A DNA stretch of 29,918 nt from Lentisphaeria bacterium (GTDB lineage Bacteria > Verrucomicrobiota > Lentisphaeria > Victivallales > UBA1829), in NCBI GenBank assembly GCA_003526375.1, contig DPDG01000022.1, positions 1 through 29,918 on the forward strand, written 5' to 3'. Made by a program: the position numbers and the translations under genes. How positions within the stretch are numbered: the first letter of the stretch is position 1; each line of letters begins with the position of its first letter. The notes under the pieces are model-generated. The model saw nothing but the letters and a program-made list of their open reading frames with translations. It made no database searches and was not told the origin of the DNA. Below are positions 23,636 through 29,918 of this stretch, one piece after another.

Positions 23636-24703
23636 TTAATTTTTCGGAAACCCAATGCTCTCGCGGGGAATAAAAGACGATTTAATCGAAATATGCTCCG
23701 TTTCTTTCCGGTTCTCCTTTATTTTCTTCAGGAGCAGATGCACAATGGCAGTTCCCGCTTCCGCCAAATGTGTGTCGATGGTCGCCAGAAAAGGAACATC
23801 GGTATCTTCTGCCAGCCCACGGAAAGTAGCCTGCACTTCCAAATTATCAAATCCTGCCACTGAAACATCAATGCCGGGTTGAATGCCGGCCGCCTCAAGA
23901 GCATCGCATACCCCCAAAGCAACCAAATCCGTGGAACACAAAATCAACTCCTGTGCTCGCAGGCAATCAATCTGTGCCAAAGCGACAAGTCTTGCCCGAT
24001 TTCTGGTTTTGAAATCCGAAGCCGGAGAATAAAACGAAATATCATCTGTCAGCCGGATTCCGTATTCGGATGCCAGCTTTGCAGCCTGATAACGCCGGGT
24101 CGCCTTGTGTTCCTCCAGAAAGAACAGAGCGGCACGGCGGAATTTTCTTGCCTGGAGCACCCGGAACAGCTCCCGGTAGCCGGATTCAACATCCAATGTG
24201 ACGGTGTGAATGTCAGGAATCTCTTTCTCTATAATATCATCGCCATAAAATGTAACAGCAGGCGCCTTGCTTTTCTTCAGTTCCGCCAAAGTCCTATCTC
24301 CAGCCATCAGCCCGCCGATAAAATAAGCATCGGCATTGCTGGAACGGATACAGCGTAAGACCTCTTCATCGACATCGTTCCCTGAGGCTGGCAGAAGAAG
24401 CAACTTATAATTTTGCTTTGTAACCTCCCGGCAAATGCTTCCAAGAAGAAGAGCTCCTGCGGAGGATGACATATCGTGTTCAAGCTGATCAAGAATGACC
24501 GCAATATTAAAACTTTGTTTGCAGGCAAGCGACCGCGCCGCTCCCTGAGGAGCATAAGAACAGCGATCTGCCAATTCCAGAATCCGGGAGCATACACTTT
24601 CTGTAATGGAATATCTTTTATCACCATTAAGAACACGGGAGACAGTGGAAGGATTAACTTTTGCCATCTCCGCAATTTCTTTAATTGTAATACGTCGTTT
24701 CAC
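23636..24703 (-). CDS. LacI-family transcriptional regulator
   Basis: A 355-aa regulator. Residues about 4-27 (ITIKEIAEMAKVNPSTVSRV, then LNG) are the LacI helix-turn-helix; the hinge helix follows to about 60, then a periplasmic-binding-type sugar domain (FNIAVILDQ, SGYRELFRVL, DVSVAGFDNL). The GTG at 24703 gives the usual MKRRITIKEIA start and has AAAGGGA upstream. The TTG at 24727 also lies in frame but within the operator at the predicted 5' end of the mRNA. A consensus promoter and a LacI-type palindrome lie directly upstream, so it almost certainly regulates its own transcript, which continues into the pseudopilin (26-base gap to the leader ATG) and the GH71/99-like gene. The inducer is probably a sugar released by that enzyme. 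Confidence 0.92.
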   Translation of the reverse strand: MKRRITIKEIAEMAKVNPSTVSRVLNGDKRYSITESVCSRILELADRCSYAPQGAARSLACKQSFNIAVILDQLEHDMSSSAGALLLGSICREVTKQNYKLLLLPASGNDVDEEVLRCIRSSNADAYFIGGLMAGDRTLAELKKSKAPAVTFYGDDIIEKEIPDIHTVTLDVESGYRELFRVLQARKFRRAALFFLEEHKATRRYQAAKLASEYGIRLTDDISFYSPASDFKTRNRARLVALAQIDCLRAQELILCSTDLVALGVCDALEAAGIQPGIDVSVAGFDNLEVQATFRGLAEDTDVPFLATIDTHLAEAGTAIVHLLLKKIKENRKETEHISIKSSFIPRESIGFPKN

Positions 24704-24723
24704 AGTATTCAGAATCCCTTTAT

Positions 24724-24735
24724 GCAAACGCTTGC
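24724..24735 (-). promoter_or_regulatory. LacI-type operator
   Basis: GCAAACGCTTGC, a palindrome with one mismatched pair and the central CG typical of LacI/GalR-family operators. It sits at about +3 to +14 of the LacI transcript, where bound protein would block elongation or open-complex formation. Most likely autoregulatory. Confidence 0.75.
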
Positions 24736-24744
24736 GTTATTATA

Positions 24745-24773
24745 ATTATATGTTGTTTCCAGAGAATTGTCAA
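24745..24773 (-). promoter_or_regulatory. consensus promoter of module C
   Basis: Read on the - strand: TTGACA (24773-24768), 17 bases, TATAAT (24750-24745). Both boxes are perfect consensus. Predicted start of transcription is near 24738, directly before the LacI operator. Confidence 0.88.
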
Positions 24774-25004
24774 GCCCCTTTTCTAAAAAAATATCTTTTA
24801 TTTGAAAATTTGCAACTGAAACTTGCAAAACTCAATGCACCCGGGAAAGAAGAAGGTTGGCATTTAGTCTTACAAAGCCTGTGCCGTCGGAAATTCATTC
24901 AACAAAACATTCCGGGCAGACTGACGGAAATATCAGTTCAGCCTGATGACGGAGACATATTGCGTTCTATCCGACATTTTCTGTAAAAATTTTCTTATCC
25001 CCCC
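24774..25004. other. divergent intergenic region with a possible gene remnant
   Basis: It separates the LacI promoter from the pseudopilin promoter. Two TTGCAA hexamers lie at 24810-24815 and 24823-24828. A + strand frame open from 24750 to 24986 (78 codons) has protein-like content in its second half (GWHLVLQSLCRRKFIQQNIP and on), but no ribosome site, and its ATG lies in the opposing -10 box. It may be the 3' remnant of a gene; I cannot assign a family. Confidence 0.4.
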
Positions 25005-25032
25005 TTGTCAAAACTTAAAAGGTCCTTATAAT
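25005..25032 (+). promoter_or_regulatory. promoter of the divergent pseudopilin gene
   Basis: TTGTCA at 25005-25010, a 16-base spacer and TATAAT at 25027-25032. Transcription would start near 25039, leaving a leader of about 53 bases before the ATG at 25092. Confidence 0.7.
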
Positions 25033-25091
25033 TATTAACAGAAACATACGGCAATATCTATAAAATCATCAATTTATCCGGGAGAAAATGT

Positions 25092-25940
25092 ATGAAGCAG
25101 ACACAAAACAGGAAGATGCAGAACAGAGGGAAATTCATGTTAATTAGATTTCCGGCAACAAAAATGTCTCAAATGCCCAGTCAATCGTCTGCCAGAAGGA
25201 ATTATTTCACTCTTATAGAACTTTTAGTCGTAATTTCCATTATTGCCATTCTTGCCGGAATGCTGCTTCCTGCTTTGGGAGCGGCGCGGGAAAAAGCGAG
25301 GCGAGTGTCATGTATCAGCAATCTGAAACAGATCGGGCTGGCGGCGAAAATGTATTCCGGAGATTACAGCGAACAATTTCCAGCCGTATGCAGAGGTTCA
25401 GGCGCCAACGCGACTTTCCTGCATAATGGACCTCCGATGTCACTTCATGTATCCCAGAATTACCTGACGGACTTTAAGGTTTATATTTGCCCGTCTTCCA
25501 CAACACAGACCGCTTCCATGACCGATGCGGCAGGCACCTCGCAGTCAACGTTGGAAACCTGGGGCTATGGAACGAATGCGTTCAGCGCAAATGTCAACAA
25601 AACATTCACATCCTCCGCCAAAGGCAGTAACTTTTCCTATGGGCTGATCGGCAGAATGAATGAAAATGACAACCCGGACAGCGGGCTTTCCTTCGACACG
25701 GGATTCGATTGTGTTGCAAAAAAGTCCAACCATGAAAAATATGGTAATGTCCTCTATGTTGACGGAGGTGTAAGAGGACGTGTCGGCAGTGACTGGAGCA
25801 TACAGATTGCATATTATGGAACACCGCAGAATGGAAATATCTCAATGTCCGGCGGTGAAAATTTCAATACGACGACACCGAGAATTCCGACGCAGAAAGA
25901 CGGAAGCGTTTCATGCGACGCCTCAGGCGGCAACAATTAA
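25092..25940 (+). CDS. prepilin-type H-X9-DG pseudopilin (stand-alone)
   Basis: A 282-aa protein with an unusually long basic leader of about 38 residues (ending SSARRNY), then FTLIELLVVISIIAILAGM and the conserved ARRVSCISNLKQIG start of the globular domain. SNHEKYGNVLYVDGG gives the H-X9-DG motif near residue 235. GGGAG at 25079-25084 stands 7 bases before the ATG; ATG at 25088 is out of frame. The tail is rich in Gly, Ser, Thr and Asn (about residues 250-282), suggesting an exposed flexible end. It has its own promoter and no enzyme gene downstream, unlike the other three. It is divergent from the LacI module and may be co-regulated through the shared intergenic region, though this is unproven. 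Residue -1 is Tyr rather than Gly. Confidence 0.9.
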   Translation: MKQTQNRKMQNRGKFMLIRFPATKMSQMPSQSSARRNYFTLIELLVVISIIAILAGMLLPALGAAREKARRVSCISNLKQIGLAAKMYSGDYSEQFPAVCRGSGANATFLHNGPPMSLHVSQNYLTDFKVYICPSSTTQTASMTDAAGTSQSTLETWGYGTNAFSANVNKTFTSSAKGSNFSYGLIGRMNENDNPDSGLSFDTGFDCVAKKSNHEKYGNVLYVDGGVRGRVGSDWSIQIAYYGTPQNGNISMSGGENFNTTTPRIPTQKDGSVSCDASGGNN

Positions 25941-25960
25941 AGGAACCGGAAAACATATTG

Positions 25961-26009
25961 CCCGATGCTTTCCTTGTAAAGCATCGGGATTTCGCCGCTT
26001 TACAAGGAA
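25961..26009. repeat. two overlapping, mutually exclusive hairpins
   Basis: CCCGATGCTTT (25961-25971) pairs perfectly with AAAGCATCGGG (25978-25988). TTCCTTGTAAAGC (25970-25982) pairs perfectly with GCTTTACAAGGAA (25997-26009). The second left arm overlaps the loop and right arm of the first hairpin, so both cannot form together. It lies between two convergent gene ends and has only weak T-runs on either strand; a bidirectional terminator is the plain explanation. Confidence 0.7.
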
Positions 26010-26073
26010 TTGCACCCGGAGTCTCATACCACAGACATGACCTTATTTCGTATGGCGGTAAAATACCATATGG

Positions 26074-26877
26074 TCAGCGCAGTTTGTTTCCGGCGCCGTA
26101 TCTGACTTTGGCGGCGTTGTAAATCTTCAATGCTTCCGGCAGATTCTCCTGCATCGCTTTGATGCGATCGGAACCGGGCGGATGCGTTGAAGTGAACGCC
26201 TCCAGAAAACCGCCGGAGCTGCCGCCGAATTTTTTCCAGAAGGCAATGGCATAATTCGGATCGTAACCGGCTTTCGCCATCAGCATCATGCCGATCTTGT
26301 CCGCTTCGCTCTCATGCAGGCGGCTGTAGGGAAGAATTCCCGCAAGATTCGTCGTGATGCCGTAGGCGCTGACCGCAAGATCCTTATACGCGCTGTCCGA
26401 CATCAAGACGGACACAACTGCGGCTCCGGCATTCTGAATATATCCCTGCGACATACGCTCTCCGCCGTGGCGGGCGATCGCATGGCTGACCTCATGCCCG
26501 ATCACAACCGCCATTTCAGCGTCGTTGTCCATATAAGGGAGAATACCCGTGTAGAGTGCGACCTTCCCGCCGGGCAGGCAGAACGCATTCGCCTGCTCCG
26601 ACTCGATCACTTTGAACTCCCACTGGAAATCCTTCTGCGCGGACGCCTCCGCAATCCGCGGACCTACGCGATTCAACGCATTGACCGCAGTCTGGTTCGT
26701 GGAAAGCTTTTCCGTCTTCAGGATCTCTTTCCATGCCTCGGCGCCCTGTTCATTTTCATAGGAGACCGAGGTCAGCATGAACTGTGACCGGTTGGAATAC
26801 GGAACCGACTGGCACGCTGTGCATGCGATCAGCAGACATGCCGCAGCCAGAAAAGCCGGAATCGTATGAAACCTCAT
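26074..26877 (-). CDS. M48-family zinc metalloprotease, lipoprotein
   Basis: A 267-aa predicted lipoprotein: the signal ends LLIAC, a good lipobox with C19 as the lipidated residue. The HEVSH motif (H128, E129, H132) plus E189 in HESEAD forms the M48 zinc site, with E129 as general base. NAFCLPGGKVALYTGIL just before the motif is typical of the LoiP/BepA-like group. It should act in the periplasm, anchored to a membrane, degrading or maturing misfolded envelope proteins. Length fits stand-alone M48 lipoproteases without TPR repeats. It begins 5 bases after purB ends and so shares its transcript; the pairing has no evident functional meaning. AAGG about 10 bases upstream serves as ribosome site. 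Confidence 0.92.
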   Translation of the reverse strand: MRFHTIPAFLAAACLLIACTACQSVPYSNRSQFMLTSVSYENEQGAEAWKEILKTEKLSTNQTAVNALNRVGPRIAEASAQKDFQWEFKVIESEQANAFCLPGGKVALYTGILPYMDNDAEMAVVIGHEVSHAIARHGGERMSQGYIQNAGAAVVSVLMSDSAYKDLAVSAYGITTNLAGILPYSRLHESEADKIGMMLMAKAGYDPNYAIAFWKKFGGSSGGFLEAFTSTHPPGSDRIKAMQENLPEALKIYNAAKVRYGAGNKLR

Positions 26878-26882
26878 GATTC

Positions 26883-28328
26883 TCAGACCTTGATTTCTTC
26901 CGTTCCCGTCTCTTTCACCTCTTTGGAGAGCGAGGCGATCAGCGGGCGGACCGTTCCGGCAAGATAATCCTCGACCTGCTGCGGAGCGCGCCCGATAAAG
27001 AGTTTCGGGTCAAGAATATCTTTGAACATCGGAGCGACTTTCGCAAACAGCGGATCGTTCGCCAGCCGTTCGATCAGGTCGTTCGGCTTTCCTTCCGCCT
27101 TGACGACCTTGCCAGCCTCCATCGAATGAGAACGGATCGCCTCGTGGAGATCCTGCCGGTCTCCTCCCGCCCGGACTGCTTCCATCAGGATGTTTTCCGT
27201 CGCCATGAACGGAAGCTCCGCCATGATGTGCGAATGGATCACCTTCGGCCAGACCTGAATGCCGTTGCAGATATTCGCGGCAAGCGAAAGAATCACATCC
27301 GCCGTCAGGAACGCTTCGCCGAGCACGATTCTGCGGTTGGCGGAGTCGTCCAGCGTACGTTCGAACCACTGCGTGGAATGCGTCATGGCGGCATTGACAG
27401 GAAGGCTCATCAGGTAGCGGGAAAGCGAGCAGACCCGTTCCGAACGCATCGGGTTGCGTTTATATGCCATTGCACTGGAACCGACCTGCGACTTTTCAAA
27501 CGGTTCTTCGATCTCCTTGAGATTCGCAAGCAGACGGATATCGCCCGCCATTTTATAAGCGCTCTGGGCAATGCCGGAGAGCACGGAAAGAACATAGAAG
27601 TCCACCTTGCGCGTGTAGGTCTGCCCGCTCAGCGCAATGGAGGAGGAGAAGCCCATTTTCCCGGAAACGAGCTGGTCAAGCCGGCGCACTTTTTCCTGGT
27701 CGCCGTGAAACAGCTCCATGAAACTCGCCTGCGTCCCCGTCGTGCCTTTGACGCCGCGGAACGGGATCTTTTCAATCTCCTCGCGGACACGCGTCGCGTC
27801 CATCACAAAGTCCTGAAGATAAAGCGAAAAACGTTTGCCGAGAGTCGTAAGCTGCGCCGGCTGGTAATGGGTGAAGCCGAGAGTCGGCATGTCCTTGTAT
27901 TTTTCCGCGACATCGGCAAGGATCGCAATGACTTTCAGAAGCTTGCCGAGAATGATCTTCAATCCGTCACGCATCTGGATGAGTTCGGTATTGTCAGTCA
28001 CGAAACAGCTCGTCGCGCCGAGGTGAATGATCGGGCGGGCATCGGGGCAGAGAGCGCCGAACACATGAATATGGCTCATTACGTCATGGCGAAGTTCGGC
28101 TTCCTTCTTCGCCGCCGCTTCGAAGTCGATGTCGTCAAGATGCGCGCGCATCTGTTCGAGCTGCTGATCGGTGATCGGGAGCCCGAGCTCCTTTTCGGAT
28201 TCCGCAAGCGCAAGCCACAGTCTGCGCCATGTGGAATGTTTGCGCTGCGGCGACCAGTTGTAACTCATTTCCCTGCTGGCATAACGCCCCGTCAGCGGAT
28301 TCTGATACGAAGTGAATTCATCCTGCAT
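26883..28328 (-). CDS. purB: adenylosuccinate lyase
   Basis: A 481-aa cytoplasmic enzyme that cleaves fumarate from adenylosuccinate and from SAICAR in purine synthesis. Fumarase/aspartase superfamily landmarks are RHDVMSHIH (H81 and following), the catalytic-region THYQPAQ (H154) and the flexible-loop signature at residues 283-293, GSSAMAYKRNP. That signature usually reads GSSAMPYKRNP; here the Pro is Ala (A288). The extended match through MRSERVCSL and the 480-residue length resemble the eukaryote-like subgroup of PurB rather than the shorter Bacillus type. GGGAGA lies a few bases upstream of the ATG and a promoter at 28367-28395. It is followed at once by the M48 protease gene. Confidence 0.95.
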   Translation of the reverse strand: MQDEFTSYQNPLTGRYASREMSYNWSPQRKHSTWRRLWLALAESEKELGLPITDQQLEQMRAHLDDIDFEAAAKKEAELRHDVMSHIHVFGALCPDARPIIHLGATSCFVTDNTELIQMRDGLKIILGKLLKVIAILADVAEKYKDMPTLGFTHYQPAQLTTLGKRFSLYLQDFVMDATRVREEIEKIPFRGVKGTTGTQASFMELFHGDQEKVRRLDQLVSGKMGFSSSIALSGQTYTRKVDFYVLSVLSGIAQSAYKMAGDIRLLANLKEIEEPFEKSQVGSSAMAYKRNPMRSERVCSLSRYLMSLPVNAAMTHSTQWFERTLDDSANRRIVLGEAFLTADVILSLAANICNGIQVWPKVIHSHIMAELPFMATENILMEAVRAGGDRQDLHEAIRSHSMEAGKVVKAEGKPNDLIERLANDPLFAKVAPMFKDILDPKLFIGRAPQQVEDYLAGTVRPLIASLSKEVKETGTEEIKV

Positions 28329-28366
28329 AAAATATCTCCCAGTCTTTATTGTTTTATCAAAATGAA

Positions 28367-28395
28367 AATATACATGAAAAAAGGATAAGTTGCAA
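28367..28395 (-). promoter_or_regulatory. promoter of purB
   Basis: On the - strand: TTGCAA (28395-28390), 17 bases, TATATT (28372-28367). The start of transcription would be about 30 bases before the purB ATG. Confidence 0.6.
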
Positions 28396-28404
28396 ACCGG
28401 GTCC

Positions 28405-28449
28405 GGAAAGAAAAAACGGAGAAAGACAGTCAGGCGTCCTTCTCCGTTT
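28405..28449 (-). terminator. rho-independent terminator of the phosphofructokinase gene
   Basis: On the - strand, AAACGGAGAA (28449-28440) pairs with TTCTCCGTTT (28423-28414), and the right arm runs into TTTTTTCTTTCC. A 10-bp stem with a U-rich tail, 20 bases after the stop codon. Confidence 0.88.
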
Positions 28450-28468
28450 CTGCTCCGGCAGTCCGGAA

Positions 28469-29752
28469 TCAGCGGATATTCATCTGGACACAGCGCCAGA
28501 GAGAACCGTTCGGGTCGATCTTCTTGCGCTGTTTCGTCGCCATTTCAATCGGCACATGCGTGAAAACATCGCTCCAGTGCCCGATCAGCAGGTCGGTCTT
28601 GCCCGCCATCGCCGCATGGACCGCGTTCTGGGCGAGAAGAAGGCAGAACACCGCATCCGTTCCGTTCGCGGGAATGCCGCGGATCAGATAGGTCGGATCG
28701 AAATACTTGATATTGATCTCGAAATTCTGCTTCTTGAAATATTCCTTCATCTTCTCACGGATGAAGACACCGATGTTGTTGTTCAGCAGGTTTCCGGATT
28801 TGTCTACCTGCCGCTCGCCCTTCATAAGCTCCTGACCGGCGCCCTCGGCAACGATGATCACGGCATGATGACGGCGTTTCAGGCGGTCGTGCAGGATCGG
28901 GAAGAAGGAATCCGGTTCCCCTTCCAGAGTAAACTTGACTTCGGGAACAAGACAGTAGTTGATATGCGGATTGGCAAGCGAGGAATACGCCGCGATGAAT
29001 CCGCTGTCGCGTCCCATCACATGAATCAGCCCGACTCCGTTCGGAGCGCCTTTGGCTTCGTTGTGCGCCACGGTAATCATCGGATTCGTGGCATAGACGG
29101 CGGTCTCGAAACCGAATGTCTTGTCGATATAGCAGATGTCGTTGTCGATTGTTTTGGGGATGCCGATGATGCAGATGTTCAGGTCACGCTTCAAAGCCGC
29201 CATCGCAAGGTCATGCGCTGCACGGAGCGTGCCGTCGCCGCCGATGCAGAACAGCATGTTGATATCCATCCGCATCAGTGTTTCCAGCATCAGATCCGTA
29301 TCCTGCTGCCCGCGGGAGGAACCGAGAATCGTCCCGCCCTGCTCGTGAATGCCGTCCACCGTCAATTCATCAAGGATGACCGGACGATAACCGAGATCGG
29401 GATTCAGTCCGGCATACCCGTAAGGTATTCCATATACGACAGGCACGCCATAAACCTGTTTCAAGGTCTCGGTCAATCCTTTGATCACGTTATTCAACCC
29501 GGGACAGATGCCTCCGGCAGTCAGGATCGCCGCCTTGCACCAGGAGGGATCAAAAAAGATTTTTTCGCGCGGTCCGGCCTTCTGGAAGGCATAAATCTTG
29601 TTGTTCTCCTCAATTCCTTTTCGGACACCGACGATATCGTGTTCATAAAGAATCTGGGACTCATCGGTCACAAACGGAGAGGTCTTATCTAACGGCGAAG
29701 ATATCTTGCATTCACCTACGGTCTTAATCGGAAATGTTTCAACATCAATCAT
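28469..29752 (-). CDS. pfkA: 6-phosphofructokinase (PfkA superfamily, long group)
   Basis: A 427-aa cytoplasmic enzyme phosphorylating fructose 6-phosphate in glycolysis. After about 70 extra N-terminal residues come TAGGICPGLN (78-87), GGDGT (171-175), PKTIDND (199-205) with the catalytic Asp at 203, and MGRDSGF. Gly after the Asp of GGDG favours ATP as donor, while the Lys in PKTIDND is shared with pyrophosphate enzymes and with the ATP-dependent plant, trypanosome and TP0108-like spirochaete group. I therefore predict an ATP enzyme of that long group. The ATG at 29752 has AAAGG 7 bases upstream; an in-frame GTG at 29758 is too close to it. It has its own terminator and likely its own promoter, and is not part of the sugar modules. 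Confidence 0.92.
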   Translation of the reverse strand: MIDVETFPIKTVGECKISSPLDKTSPFVTDESQILYEHDIVGVRKGIEENNKIYAFQKAGPREKIFFDPSWCKAAILTAGGICPGLNNVIKGLTETLKQVYGVPVVYGIPYGYAGLNPDLGYRPVILDELTVDGIHEQGGTILGSSRGQQDTDLMLETLMRMDINMLFCIGGDGTLRAAHDLAMAALKRDLNICIIGIPKTIDNDICYIDKTFGFETAVYATNPMITVAHNEAKGAPNGVGLIHVMGRDSGFIAAYSSLANPHINYCLVPEVKFTLEGEPDSFFPILHDRLKRRHHAVIIVAEGAGQELMKGERQVDKSGNLLNNNIGVFIREKMKEYFKKQNFEINIKYFDPTYLIRGIPANGTDAVFCLLLAQNAVHAAMAGKTDLLIGHWSDVFTHVPIEMATKQRKKIDPNGSLWRCVQMNIR

Positions 29753-29790
29753 ATTCACACCTTTCTGCAGTTAAATCAAAAGGGAAGCTT

Positions 29791-29819
29791 AATGTAGCAT
29801 GGAATCAGGGAAAGGGCAA
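29791..29819 (-). promoter_or_regulatory. possible promoter of the phosphofructokinase gene
   Basis: On the - strand: TTGCCC (29819-29814), 17 bases, TACATT (29796-29791), about 40 bases before the ATG. Each box is one or two bases off consensus. The remaining 99 bases to the window end hold no gene, only a 5-bp stem GCGGT/ACCGC at 29884-29896. Confidence 0.5.
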
Positions 29820-29918
29820 GCGGAAAAACAGGAAAAAAGAGATGGTTTTGATAATATTCCCAAATACAATGTCTCAATCATTAGCGGTGGAACCGCCGAC
29901 GGGGGGAAAGAACATGAG

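Noticed and set aside
27126..29692. Two long + strand open frames (420 and 447 codons)
   Set aside because: Shadows of purB and phosphofructokinase, both recognised with confidence on the - strand.
1..29918. CRISPR arrays, tRNA or rRNA genes, insertion sequences
   Set aside because: No regularly spaced repeats, no cloverleaf or rRNA-like segment, and no transposase or terminal inverted repeats were seen on reading through.

Overview
The window looks like chromosomal DNA from a Lentisphaerota/Verrucomicrobiota-type polysaccharide degrader, most likely a Victivallis-like bacterium. The evidence is four separate prepilin-type pseudopilins with near-identical N-termini, three of them with the H-X9-DG motif; paired GntR/LacI sugar-type regulators; a DUF4838 protein; and GH28, GH78-like, GH71/99-like and GH42-like enzymes. 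There is no SusC/SusD pair. This is inference from family content; no rRNA or other taxonomic marker is present.

Layout. Positions 1-2504 hold a promoter, a DegT-type PLP aminotransferase and an amidohydrolase, closed by a strong terminator. Positions 2552-9693 (module A, + strand) run from a consensus promoter through a GntR regulator, a pseudopilin, a secreted protein with two repeated beta-sandwich domains, a secreted GH42-like protein and a cytoplasmic GH42-like protein, to a terminator. Positions 9752-19703 (module B, + strand) have a second consensus promoter, a GntR regulator, a DUF4838 secreted hydrolase-like protein, a pseudopilin, a GH28 pectinase-like protein, an alpha-L-rhamnosidase-like protein, a DUF4434-like TIM barrel and a 10-TM EamA permease. 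Several of these genes overlap or nearly abut. Positions 24773-19919 (module C, - strand) carry a consensus promoter, a LacI operator, a LacI regulator, a pseudopilin whose leader contains an in-frame TGA, and a GH71/99-like protein with a LamG-like C-terminus. A fourth pseudopilin (25092-25940) is transcribed divergently from module C. The right end is housekeeping on the - strand: phosphofructokinase, then purB with an M48 lipoprotein protease behind it.

How they work together. Each of modules A, B and C combines one ligand-sensing repressor-like regulator, one pseudopilin with its own C-terminal domain, and a set of glycan-active proteins. My reading is that these are substrate-specific glycan utilisation loci in which a pseudopilin takes a place that SusD-like or solute-binding proteins hold in other bacteria. 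Module B suggests a pectin or rhamnogalacturonan-like substrate (GH28 plus rhamnosidase). Module C suggests an alpha-glucan or alpha-mannan type substrate (GH71/99). These substrate guesses rest on family resemblance only.

The most interesting points are the repeated regulator-pseudopilin-hydrolase layout, the TGA inside the module C prepilin leader, the lack of Gly at -1 of all four prepilin cleavage sites, the shared ATA codon in that motif, the overlapping alternative hairpins at 25961-26009, and the GH28 protein lacking its usual His.
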